From Methanosphaera stadtmanae (lineage in GTDB: Archaea; Methanobacteriota; Methanobacteria; Methanobacteriales; Methanobacteriaceae), in NCBI GenBank assembly GCA_015062825.1, contig SUTR01000010.1, positions 1-57,453 on the forward strand: a DNA stretch of 57,453 bases, written 5' to 3'. The notes beneath the pieces are model-generated. The model was not told where the DNA came from. It ran no database searches and saw only the letters and a list, made by a program, of their open reading frames with translations. Shown piece after piece: positions 18,048-27,338 of this stretch (within the stretch, counting starts at the first letter, position 1; each line of letters begins with the position of its first letter). The position numbers and the translations under genes were made by a program.

Positions 18048-21000
18048 ATGAAACAAAAAAATATTATTGTTTTATTAATTTTTACAATCTTATTCTTGAG
18101 TTTATCAGCAATATCCGCTTCAAATATTACGGATAATTCTTTTGATAATTCAGATGGCGAACAAATCACGAGTAATTTCACAATAATGAAAAACGAAGAT
18201 TTGAAAAATGAGAATATTAAAAAAGATATTAATTCAAATTATATCCAATTAACTAGTAATAATTTCTATGAATATGTTACTGATGGAAAATTTAATGATA
18301 AAGTATCTGATGGAGATACTGTTGATTTTCAAGGTAAATTTGATAGTGGTAGATTTGATTTAACTATAGACAAACCAGTAAATATAACTTCAACAACAAA
18401 TGATTCCTATATAAATATACATTCTATAAAGTTAGACGATTACACAGAATCTGGTGGGGCGTTTAAACTAGTTTCTGGATCTTCCGGAACCAACATTACT
18501 GGATTAAATTTCGAAAACACACGAATCAGCATTAGAAATGTTAGTGATATCAACATCAATAACTGCAGTGTAATTGCTGACACCATTGTTGGTAGAGGAG
18601 TTGGAATGTTCTCAGTTGGTGGAGATTCAAATAATGTCAACATCACCAATTGTTACTTTGAAAAAATAGGTGGTCAACACAGTAGTGTAGTGTTCTCTGG
18701 AGCTACAAATGTTATATTTGAAAATAACACAATAGTAGGTACCGGTTCAGTTGGAAACTTATTATATTTAACTACATATAATTCAAATTCCAATTATGAT
18801 AAATACAGCAATCAGAACTTCACCATCAGAAACAATTATATAGATGGTAATAAAGCTGCTGTACAGGAAATATGTTATGCAGCTGCTCTAGAAGGAAATA
18901 ATCTATTAATAGAAAACAATACCATAGAATATGGTGGAAAATGTCTGATTCCTCAATGGGGTGGTGGAAACCAGAACAATATAACTGTAATTAACAATAC
19001 TATCCCTTATGGTACATGTTATCTTAGTTTCCCAAACCAAACAATTATAGGAAATGTGATAAATAATTTACAATCAAACAATAATGCATTATACAACAAC
19101 ACAATCAAAAACATTACGACACTTGGAAACCTAACACTTGAAGATAATAAGATAGAAACTGTCACAATTAACGGATCTAACGTACTAATCAACAATAACA
19201 ACATAACCACAACAAATAATTACACAATAAATATTTACAATACTTCTTCAAATATAACAATCACAAATAACAAACTAGCCAGTGCAAAATTTAGAGGTAT
19301 TGAAACTATCAATGGAAGTGCTGAAATAATAGAAAACAATATCGAAGGAAACATGATTATCAATATCAATAATGATAATTATAAAGATTATTTCTATGAA
19401 TATGCCAACAAAAGAAGAACAATTGTAAGATTATATCCTTTAAGTATACTACAAGAAAATGATATATTAATATACAACATGACCGATACCATAACAACTC
19501 TCTACAACCATGTTTATAATGAGGATGACAACATCATACCATTAATATTCATAAATTCTTCATTTAATGTGAAAGCACTAAACTTAGATAATTGCACATT
19601 AATAAATTGTACTGGTTATGGAGTAAGTTCAGCATTATCATTGTCCAATGGTACGGTTATTAACTCATCATTTATTAATTCACAATTTTCTACCTGTGAA
19701 AATAGTACAATTATTAATTCAACATTTCTTGGATTGAATGCACCAACAGGTACGGAGTTAGATCAAACGAAAAATAGCGATTTCATAGATACAATTAGAA
19801 TAATGAATTATGTTTTAACTGATGAAAATACTTATGTGATGACAAGTACATCACTAGTTAACAGTTGTATTGATTCATCTACGGGTTTATTAAATGATTC
19901 AGTAATTGAAGGAGATATAATTTATGTTAGAGATTATGAAAACAATAATCTGAACATTATTGTAGACAGACCAGTAAATCTAATAGGTGGTAGATTCATT
20001 GGAGTTATCAATGCCAACATAACGTTCATCGAAGGATCAGAAGGAACGAATATAACTAACATAACATTCAATGGTACAGTAAATGTCAACACTACAGACA
20101 TTAATTTCTTGGATGGAAACACATTCAACGGTGAAGTAAACAATCCATACATACCAGAAATAAATATTCCAGTAACAATAAGTATGGATTATCCTAATAA
20201 AGTAGAAAACCATGTGTCAACACCAGTAATGATTAATGTAACAACAGTTGATGGAACACCTGTAAGTAATGGATATGTAGAAGTATATGCAGATGGAATA
20301 CTGCAAAACAAAGAAAACTTAACTGATGGAACAATAAACACCAACATATCCCTTGACAGAGTTTTAAACACCACCATAAAAGTATGGTACTATCCAGAAG
20401 ATAATACTTACTTACAAAACAACACAGTATTTGACATCACATCAATAAAATCAAATGTAACACTTTCATTAGAAAACAACACTGTCAGAGTTAATGAAAA
20501 CGAAACAGTTACTGTCCTGGTAAAAGCAGACAATAACATTACAGTAAATGATGGAAATGTAACATTCATCATCAGAAGCTGGAAATTCATCGTTCCGGTT
20601 GAAGATGGAATGGCAAAACTTAACCTTATCGTCAACCAGTCATGGTACGAAAGACCAACATTAAGACTAATCTATTCAGGTTCTGATCTGTTTGAATACC
20701 AGTCTACTTCATCACTACCTATGGACATACTGGAAGCACTGCCAATAACTCTCAAGGTAGACACTACCGAGTTTACTGCGGGAACTGCTACCAACATACA
20801 GGCAAGCATATACAAAGGAAACGACACATACACAAAAATCAACAAGGGAAAAATAACATTCAAGGTAAACGGCAAGACACTTAAAGACTCAAACGGTAAG
20901 GTAATCTATGCAAAAGTAACAAACGGTACTGCAACAATAGAAAACTATGAAATACCAGCATCTTGGAACAACAGCACAGTAATTGAAGCAGTCTACTCAG

Positions 21001-21365
21001 GTTCAACCCAACAGGAATCTCTCAAAAGTGAAAAGACAAACCTTACAATAGCTCCAACAACACCGACAATGACTGTGGATAACATCACAACAAGCCCTGC
21101 TCAAACAATAAAAATTACAGCACAAATAACACAATCAGACAACCCAATAAACACAGGTAAAATAGTATTCAAAATCAACGGTAAAATATTGAAAGACGAT
21201 AACGGCAAAGTGATATACGCTAAAGTAGTAAACGGCGTAGCCACAATCAATTATACATTACCAGAAACATTAAAAGTAAACACGTATGAAATAAAGGCAG
21301 TGTTCATGGCAACAGGTTATGAAAAACTAGAATCAACAAGTACATTGACAATTACAAAAGATTAA
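18048..21365 (+). CDS. large secreted adhesin-like protein: beta-helix plus Ig-like repeats
   Basis: 1105 residues. It has a signal peptide (KQKN then IIVLLIFTILFLSLSAISAS), a beta-helix region to about residue 690 rich in NNTI/NITNN repeats, and Ig-like beta-sandwich modules (about 700-1105). The last two modules share a duplicated core: ITFKVNGKTLKDSNGKVIYA and IVFKINGKILKDDNGKVIYA, about 100 residues apart. No C-terminal anchor is seen; the protein ends STLTITKD. An AGAGGAG ribosome-binding site precedes the ATG. Such proteins are abundant in Methanosphaera and Methanobrevibacter and are thought to mediate contact with gut partners. A terminator follows. Confidence 0.85.
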   Translation: MKQKNIIVLLIFTILFLSLSAISASNITDNSFDNSDGEQITSNFTIMKNEDLKNENIKKDINSNYIQLTSNNFYEYVTDGKFNDKVSDGDTVDFQGKFDSGRFDLTIDKPVNITSTTNDSYINIHSIKLDDYTESGGAFKLVSGSSGTNITGLNFENTRISIRNVSDININNCSVIADTIVGRGVGMFSVGGDSNNVNITNCYFEKIGGQHSSVVFSGATNVIFENNTIVGTGSVGNLLYLTTYNSNSNYDKYSNQNFTIRNNYIDGNKAAVQEICYAAALEGNNLLIENNTIEYGGKCLIPQWGGGNQNNITVINNTIPYGTCYLSFPNQTIIGNVINNLQSNNNALYNNTIKNITTLGNLTLEDNKIETVTINGSNVLINNNNITTTNNYTINIYNTSSNITITNNKLASAKFRGIETINGSAEIIENNIEGNMIININNDNYKDYFYEYANKRRTIVRLYPLSILQENDILIYNMTDTITTLYNHVYNEDDNIIPLIFINSSFNVKALNLDNCTLINCTGYGVSSALSLSNGTVINSSFINSQFSTCENSTIINSTFLGLNAPTGTELDQTKNSDFIDTIRIMNYVLTDENTYVMTSTSLVNSCIDSSTGLLNDSVIEGDIIYVRDYENNNLNIIVDRPVNLIGGRFIGVINANITFIEGSEGTNITNITFNGTVNVNTTDINFLDGNTFNGEVNNPYIPEINIPVTISMDYPNKVENHVSTPVMINVTTVDGTPVSNGYVEVYADGILQNKENLTDGTINTNISLDRVLNTTIKVWYYPEDNTYLQNNTVFDITSIKSNVTLSLENNTVRVNENETVTVLVKADNNITVNDGNVTFIIRSWKFIVPVEDGMAKLNLIVNQSWYERPTLRLIYSGSDLFEYQSTSSLPMDILEALPITLKVDTTEFTAGTATNIQASIYKGNDTYTKINKGKITFKVNGKTLKDSNGKVIYAKVTNGTATIENYEIPASWNNSTVIEAVYSGSTQQESLKSEKTNLTIAPTTPTMTVDNITTSPAQTIKITAQITQSDNPINTGKIVFKINGKILKDDNGKVIYAKVVNGVATINYTLPETLKVNTYEIKAVFMATGYEKLESTSTLTITKD

Positions 21366-21776
21366 AACGCGACAACATGATGCTGTCCTATAAAAAGAAA
21401 AAAAAGGGGATTTTCCCTTTAAAATCTTTTTATTTTAAATATAACCACCAACTATATCTTTTCTATTTAATGATGCTATTTTTGTTATGATTTCGCAATA
21501 GAAGTTAAATTCATAAACTATCAGTCACTTGTAAAAGTTTTAAACAAATTTATTAAATGATGCAAAATATAAAAAGCTTGTTGCTTTAGAAAATATAACA
21601 TCTTAACCTTTTAAACATAACCTGTTAATCTAATGAGAATTACCTTAACAAAAAAATCCACCTATATTTGGACTACCGCAATTAATTATTAAATGTATTA
21701 ATAAACTATTATTATGATAAGAATTTTTAAACTAATTGAAAAGTATTATTTGATACTTCTCTAAATATTCATAGCT
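21366..21776. other. gene-free region with terminator
   Basis: It contains the hairpin plus T-run at 21403-21436. The remainder is AT-rich and holds only the presumed promoter of the BASS transporter gene; no RNA or reading frame was recognised. Confidence 0.5.
21403..21436 (+). terminator. terminator after the large adhesin-like gene
   Basis: AAAGGG (21403-21408) pairs with CCCTTT (21415-21420) around a six-base loop. AAAATC and then TTTTTATTTT follow. Confidence 0.6.
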
Positions 21777-22658
21777 TTGACAGTAGTTAATCAGAATATA
21801 TTCGCTTGGGTATTGGATTCTTTTTATGGAGTAAGTGTTATTAATATACTGTTAAGTATAATCTTGTTTGCTATGGGAACAACTGTGAAAGTGGATAATT
21901 TCGTGGAAGTTTTTAGAAAACCTAAAGAAATATTGATAGGATTAGTGACGCAATACACCATAATGCCGATATTGGCATTGGTGTTGGCAAAACTTTTTAA
22001 CTTGGACATGGCGTTGACAGTCGGACTGGTATTGGTTGGAACAGTTCCCGGAGGAACAGCATCTGATGTTATCACATTCCTGGCTAAAGGAGACCTGGCA
22101 TTATCCGTATCATTGACGACATTTTCAACATTGATATCTCCTCTTGTAACTCCAATGATTACATTTCTATTAATAGGTGGAAGTATTCAGTTTAATACAG
22201 CCAATATGCTAATTTCCATCATTCAGATAGTAATTATTCCCCTAGTACTGGGAGTACTGCTTAACTACAAATTCCCAAAGTTTACTGAGAAATTAAAGGG
22301 ATATTTACCTGCAACATCCTCATTGATTATTTGTCTAATAGTAGGTGGAGTTCTTAGTGCCAATATGAATTCAATAATTACTGCATCATGGATAATTATG
22401 TTGGTAATCATAGTACAATACTGTCTTGGAATACTGTTGGGAATTATAATCGGATACCAGGCAGGACTAAAATGGAAACAAGTAATTACAATAGCAATAG
22501 AATTATCCTTCCAAAATTCAGGATTATCAACCAGTCTTGCAAAAACACACTTTTCCCACTATCCAATGGCTACGGTTCCCGGAGCATTATACTCCATCTG
22601 GCAAAACATTGCAGGAGCCATACTGGCATACATCTTCAAAAAATATGTAAAAGACTGA
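21777..22658 (+). CDS. bile acid:sodium symporter (BASS)-family transporter
   Basis: 293 residues, almost wholly hydrophobic with nine or ten spans. ILFAMGTTVKVDNF (about 31-44) and VGLVLVGTVPGGTASDVIT (about 81-99), followed by GDLALSVSLTTFSTL, are signature stretches of SBF/BASS proteins. Members move bile acids, pyruvate or other organic anions with sodium; the substrate cannot be told from sequence. In a gut methanogen a bile acid is possible but unproven. The start is a TTG, with no better in-frame codon at the same position relative to the first span. It stands alone between intergenic regions of more than 400 bases. Confidence 0.82.
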   Translation: MTVVNQNIFAWVLDSFYGVSVINILLSIILFAMGTTVKVDNFVEVFRKPKEILIGLVTQYTIMPILALVLAKLFNLDMALTVGLVLVGTVPGGTASDVITFLAKGDLALSVSLTTFSTLISPLVTPMITFLLIGGSIQFNTANMLISIIQIVIIPLVLGVLLNYKFPKFTEKLKGYLPATSSLIICLIVGGVLSANMNSIITASWIIMLVIIVQYCLGILLGIIIGYQAGLKWKQVITIAIELSFQNSGLSTSLAKTHFSHYPMATVPGALYSIWQNIAGAILAYIFKKYVKD

Positions 22659-23154
22659 ATACATATTTTTTATCCCTTATTTTTTTATTGATTTTTAGAA
22701 AATTCGATTGCCTCAAATAGTATGACTAACTGTAAACAAGGTAATCTGATTAAACATGAAGATATTCATCAGATAGTTTTCTTGTTCTCTTAAGCATTCG
22801 GATACAAAAATCCCAATAATGTAAATAATAAAGTATATCAAATAAAGAACGTTCAAAACATTCTTCGGACAACAAAAACACAAAGATAAAAAAAACCAAC
22901 AAACAGACAGCAGGATAATAGAAAAATATGAAAAAGCAATTATACAAAATCAAAAATCCTTCACGAAATCCATAATTTGGCGGCAATGTAATTTCTTAGA
23001 AAGAATAATAAATGATGAAAAATATATATATTATATTATTATCTTGGTAATACATTTCTTAAAGAGATTATACATAAATAAGAAGAAATACCATACAAGA
23101 AAATAAATTTTATTATCATCATTTTAACCGATAAAATTGGGAGGATTAATTAAT
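22659..23154. other. gene-free region upstream of metG
   Basis: The plus strand has an AATATATATA tract at 23021-23030 that could be a distal metG promoter, and GGGAGG just before the metG ATG. A 78-codon minus-strand frame with a TTG start (22750-22986) is not convincing as a gene. Its tail, DILYYLHYWDFCIRMLKRTR, could be a relic of a lost gene. Confidence 0.4.
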
Positions 23155-25179
23155 ATGGAGAAATTATTTATTTCATGCGCCCTGCCTTATGCAAATGGTC
23201 CCTGTCACTTAGGACATCTACGTTCAACATATATTCCTGCAGATATCTATGCAAGATATAATCGTATGAATAATGTTGATACCGTTATGGTATGTGCTAC
23301 TGATGAACATGGTACTCCAATTGCAGTTAGAGCAGAACAAGAGAATAAAAGTCCTAAGGATATTACAGATGTATATCATGAATTAATTGGTAATGATCTT
23401 AAAAGTTGTAACATATCATTAGATAGCTTTAGAAGAACTACTGATAAGAAACATTATGAATTTGCACAGGAATTCTTTTTAGAATTATATAATAAGGGAT
23501 ATATTTATAAAAAGGATATTGAACAGTTATATTGTGAAGAATGTCAACGTAGTCTTCCCGATAGATATGTTGAAGGTCTTTGTCCATACTGTGAAAGTGA
23601 AGCAAGAGGAGACCAATGTGAAGTTTGTGGACATCATCTTAATCCTATAGAGTTAAAAGAACCACAATGTTTAATATGTAATGGAACACCAGTTGTACAA
23701 GAGTCACAACAGTACTACTTCAAGTTACACGAATTCCAGGACCAGTTAGGTGATTGGATAAACAATAATGAACATTTACCTAAGAATGTTAAGAATTTCG
23801 CTAAAGAATGGGTGAATGAAGGACTTGAAGACTGGGTTATGAGTCGTGACATGAAATGGGGAGTTCCTATACCTCTTGAAGATGCAGAAGGTAAAGTATT
23901 ATATGTTTGGGGAGAAGCATTTATAGGTTATCAATCATCTGCTGCTACATGGGCTGAAGAACATGGCCTTGACTGGAAACAGTACTGGGATGATAAGACC
24001 GTTCACTTTATCGGTAAGGATATCATATACCATCATACTATATTTTGGCCTAGCATGTTAATGGGTAGAGAATGGAATTTACCATATTCTGTTGTTGGTG
24101 GAGGATACCTATCACTTGAAGGACGTAAAATGTCAACCAGCAAAGGATGGGTTATCTGGGTAAAAGACTTCCTTGATAAATTCGACAGCGACCTTTTAAG
24201 ATATTATATGGTTATAAATGCACCTCTTGATAAGGATACTGACTTTTCATGGGATGATTTCCAGAGAAGAATAAATAATGAATTAACTGATATTCTTGGT
24301 AACTTTGTACATAGAACATTTACATTTACCCATAAATTCTTTGATGGAAAGATACCTGAAAAAGGACAATTTGATGATATGGATATGGAATTCTTAAAAA
24401 TTATTGAAGAACTTCCAGATAAAGTAGCCAATGATATTGATACATTCAAATTCCGTGATGGCCTACAGGAAATTATGACAACATGCAAATATGCAAATAA
24501 ATACTTTAATGATAAGAAACCATGGAAAGCTGTTAAAGAAGATATCAATAGTGCTAAAAACTGTTTATATTTATCAAACCAGTTGGTACATACACTTGCA
24601 ATAGTTTTAAATCCATATTTACCTGAAGCTACACAGAAAATTAGAGACATATTGAATATGCCTGTAGAAGACGTTGAAGGATTTATGAAATTTGAAAACA
24701 GAAGCCCACTTGTAGAATGGAATGAATCCAAAAAACTATTAGATGAAGGTTATGAGATTAAAAAAGCAAAACCATTATTTAAGAAGATTGAAGATAAAAC
24801 CATTCAAGAACAGAAAGATAAATTATATGCTACATTAAAAGATGAAGAAGAAGAGGATGATAACATGAGTGATAAGATTAGTATTGATGAATTTGCAAAA
24901 GTAGATTTAATGGTAGGTCAAATTAAAGAAGCTGAAAAAATAGAAGGTTCTAAAAAATTACTTAAAGTACAAGTAGATTTAGGAGAAGAAATAAGACAGG
25001 TTGTAGCTGGTCTTGCAGAAAGATATGAACCAGAAGAATTAGTTGATAGAAAAGTAATTGTTGTTGCAAATCTTCAACCTGCAAAACTATTTGGTGTAGA
25101 ATCAAATGGTATGCTCCTTGCAACAGACAGCATGGAATTATTAACTACTGAAGGTAATGTTGGTGAACATATAAGATAG
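23155..25179 (+). CDS. metG: methionyl-tRNA synthetase with C-terminal tRNA-binding domain
   Basis: 674 residues. The class I catalytic core has HLGH (H18-H21) and the KMSTS loop in GRKMSTSKG (about 324-332). Cysteine pairs CEEC, CPYC, CEVC and CLIC (about 126-180) form the two zinc knuckles of archaeal MetRS. A flexible acidic linker leads to an EMAPII/Trbp111-type tRNA-binding domain from about residue 572 (IDEFAKVDLMVGQIKEAEKI). I chose ATG 23155 because GGGAGGATT precedes it; the upstream TTG at 23137 overlaps that site. An internal ATG at 24865 lies after AGAGGATGATAAC, exactly at the domain border. Downstream genes follow closely. Confidence 0.95.
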   Translation: MEKLFISCALPYANGPCHLGHLRSTYIPADIYARYNRMNNVDTVMVCATDEHGTPIAVRAEQENKSPKDITDVYHELIGNDLKSCNISLDSFRRTTDKKHYEFAQEFFLELYNKGYIYKKDIEQLYCEECQRSLPDRYVEGLCPYCESEARGDQCEVCGHHLNPIELKEPQCLICNGTPVVQESQQYYFKLHEFQDQLGDWINNNEHLPKNVKNFAKEWVNEGLEDWVMSRDMKWGVPIPLEDAEGKVLYVWGEAFIGYQSSAATWAEEHGLDWKQYWDDKTVHFIGKDIIYHHTIFWPSMLMGREWNLPYSVVGGGYLSLEGRKMSTSKGWVIWVKDFLDKFDSDLLRYYMVINAPLDKDTDFSWDDFQRRINNELTDILGNFVHRTFTFTHKFFDGKIPEKGQFDDMDMEFLKIIEELPDKVANDIDTFKFRDGLQEIMTTCKYANKYFNDKKPWKAVKEDINSAKNCLYLSNQLVHTLAIVLNPYLPEATQKIRDILNMPVEDVEGFMKFENRSPLVEWNESKKLLDEGYEIKKAKPLFKKIEDKTIQEQKDKLYATLKDEEEEDDNMSDKISIDEFAKVDLMVGQIKEAEKIEGSKKLLKVQVDLGEEIRQVVAGLAERYEPEELVDRKVIVVANLQPAKLFGVESNGMLLATDSMELLTTEGNVGEHIR

Positions 25180-25228
25180 TACCCTAATTAGATTATACGA
25201 ATATTCCCATATAACAAGGTGAAAAGTA

Positions 25229-26839
25229 ATGAGTGAACTTCTAGTTACACAGACTGAAAAGTTTCTTAAGGATATACAGCGAAAACCTATTATTGCTGAA
25301 AGTATCGAAAGTTTTGATGATTTTATCGAAATTTATGATTACCTATATACAAATCTTAGAAAACTACAGAATCTAAGAAATAAAATGGAAATAAGAGGTT
25401 TTACATCACCTTATGGTGCTTTAAAAAGATTTAGTAGAGGAAATAATTTAAATAATCCTGAAATTATTCCTGATGATGTACATGATCAATCACGCCATGC
25501 ACAATACTTCAGAATAAAAGCATCCAATAAGAAAAATATCCTTGACCAAGTAAAATCTGCTATTGCATCACATAAAATTGCAATAGGCCACCTAGAAGAA
25601 TACGCTACATTAACCTGTGTTGAATGTCAACAGGAATACAGAAAGAACAACCTTGAAGATATACTTGAATATGATGAAGACTATAATGTAATAGAACATA
25701 AATGTGAATGTGGAAATACCAAATTCCAATTTACATCCAATCTTAGCGGTATTTGTAGATTAGAACTAATCAAATATTTACCATTAGGTGGAGAATACCT
25801 ACTTAGAAGATCACAGCTTACCAAGTATAGTCTGGAAGCATATCGTGAAATTACTAAGATTATGAAACAAGAAAAACGTGGCCTTGTAAAAAGTGTTACT
25901 GTAATTGCCAAAGTAAAGGATGAAAAAACAGGCAAATGGATTAGTAAAAAAGCAAATATTGATTATGCTGATGAACATAATTATGAAACTGAACTTAGGA
26001 AAAGATATGGTTCCAAGGTTAGAATTGAATTATTACAATTCAACCATAAGAAACCATCCCTCATAAATGACAAGTATGTTCAGAATGCTCTTGCAATATC
26101 ATATCTTCAATATTCTGAGAATATCATTAATAAACAAATTGAGGATATTATTCCATTGCATATGCATAATTTAGATAAGGTTAATAAATATAATTTAATT
26201 GTTAAAGAAGCAAGAAATGATGCTGGTCGTTTAGCTCGTGAAGCTCAGGAGCGAATTGAATTAGAAGAGGAACTTACCTTTATTAAGCTTAAACAAGCAA
26301 AATTAATAGATAATTCCCATGAACTTGATGATGAATTAAAAGAGGATCTCGAACGAGAAAATGAGATTAGAAGACATTACTATATGGATACTGCAAAAAC
26401 CATAATACTCTGGGACATCTTCAAATATTACCTTACAACATCCGAAAACAGACGTAACAATTATTCAGGACCATTTCCTAATCTAAGACCTTCATTAGAC
26501 TCTAATCAAATAAAAGTTTTTGAAACAGAATTTCCTAAAGATATAGTGAATTTGTTACAGGACAATGGTGAAAATATTGATTGTATTGACAATATGAAGG
26601 AGACTGTACAATATAAATTAGAATTGGAAAATAAACGTAAAAAATTACATCTTAAATCAAAACATGCGGCCTGTGGAGCTGTTGCATTAAATAGTAAATC
26701 AAGCTTATCCTTAAAACGATCGGCAGAATTATTATATGTTAAACAAGAGGAAGCTACAAAGACAAAAGCAGATCTTGAACGAATTGAAAAACCTACTAGT
26801 AAAAAGGCTAAAAAATTCCTTGAATTACTAAATAAATAA
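25229..26839 (+). CDS. DUF530-like methanogen protein
   Basis: 536 residues, soluble and largely helical. A Cys4 motif (CVECQQEY then CECGNTKF, about residues 132-173) looks like a small zinc ribbon, and the middle (about 325-390) is a charged helical, coiled-coil-like region. The overall pattern, length and position after metG match my memory of the DUF530 family conserved in Methanobacteria and Methanococci, of unknown function. It starts at an ATG after AAGGTGAAAAGTA, 50 bases downstream of metG. A gene for an HTH protein follows by 12 bases. The operon with metG suggests a translation- or nucleic-acid-related role, but that is inference. Confidence 0.6.
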   Translation: MSELLVTQTEKFLKDIQRKPIIAESIESFDDFIEIYDYLYTNLRKLQNLRNKMEIRGFTSPYGALKRFSRGNNLNNPEIIPDDVHDQSRHAQYFRIKASNKKNILDQVKSAIASHKIAIGHLEEYATLTCVECQQEYRKNNLEDILEYDEDYNVIEHKCECGNTKFQFTSNLSGICRLELIKYLPLGGEYLLRRSQLTKYSLEAYREITKIMKQEKRGLVKSVTVIAKVKDEKTGKWISKKANIDYADEHNYETELRKRYGSKVRIELLQFNHKKPSLINDKYVQNALAISYLQYSENIINKQIEDIIPLHMHNLDKVNKYNLIVKEARNDAGRLAREAQERIELEEELTFIKLKQAKLIDNSHELDDELKEDLERENEIRRHYYMDTAKTIILWDIFKYYLTTSENRRNNYSGPFPNLRPSLDSNQIKVFETEFPKDIVNLLQDNGENIDCIDNMKETVQYKLELENKRKKLHLKSKHAACGAVALNSKSSLSLKRSAELLYVKQEEATKTKADLERIEKPTSKKAKKFLELLNK

Positions 26840-26851
26840 TGGAGGAATTAT

Positions 26852-27334
26852 ATGAGTTCTAAAATACATGTGGATAAACCCTTATCATCAAAGTATATTC
26901 TGGAATTACTTGATGAAAATCCTGACTTAGAAGTTATTGAATGTCCTCAAAGTCTCTATCAACGAACATCTGATACTTATATAGATGCACTGAATGAATT
27001 GGATATTGAAATAATAGTTAATGAAAACAGAGGACGACCTAAAAAATATGATTCAAAACTAATCAAAAAAATCAATGAAATGATAAATTCAGGAATTTAT
27101 CCAAAGGCTGTGGCTAAGAAGTTACAGCTTGACCTGAAAACTGTGTATTATCTTAAGGATAAAAAATTAAAACAAGGTCCTAAATCAAAATATTCAGAGG
27201 ATACACGTCAAGAAATTATTAAATTAAAGCAAAATGGCACTTCTGTTAAGAATATTTCATCTAAGCTTAATATTCCTGTTAGAACCATTTACCATATTTT
27301 AAAAACAGAAAAAACTTTAAACAAAGGAGTGTAG
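26852..27334 (+). CDS. small protein with two helix-turn-helix motifs and an AT-hook-like segment
   Basis: 160 residues. An N-terminal domain of about 65 residues is followed by ENRGRPKKYD, an AT-hook-like GRPKK sequence. Two consecutive resolvase/homeodomain-like HTH units follow: INEMINSGIYPKAVAKKLQL (about 73-92) and IKLKQNGTSVKNISSKLNI (about 128-146). The double HTH arrangement recalls transposase or recombinase DNA-binding domains without a catalytic domain. A GGAGG ribosome-binding site precedes the ATG. It is tightly placed between the DUF530-like gene and the sugar-phosphate transferase, so it is probably co-transcribed with metG. DNA binding is likely; its target is unknown. Confidence 0.6.
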   Translation: MSSKIHVDKPLSSKYILELLDENPDLEVIECPQSLYQRTSDTYIDALNELDIEIIVNENRGRPKKYDSKLIKKINEMINSGIYPKAVAKKLQLDLKTVYYLKDKKLKQGPKSKYSEDTRQEIIKLKQNGTSVKNISSKLNIPVRTIYHILKTEKTLNKGV

Positions 27335-27338
27335 AAAA

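Noticed and set aside
22750-22986. 78-codon minus-strand frame with TTG start, hydrophobic then basic
   Set aside because: No ribosome-binding site, no recognisable family, extreme A/T composition; at best a relic.
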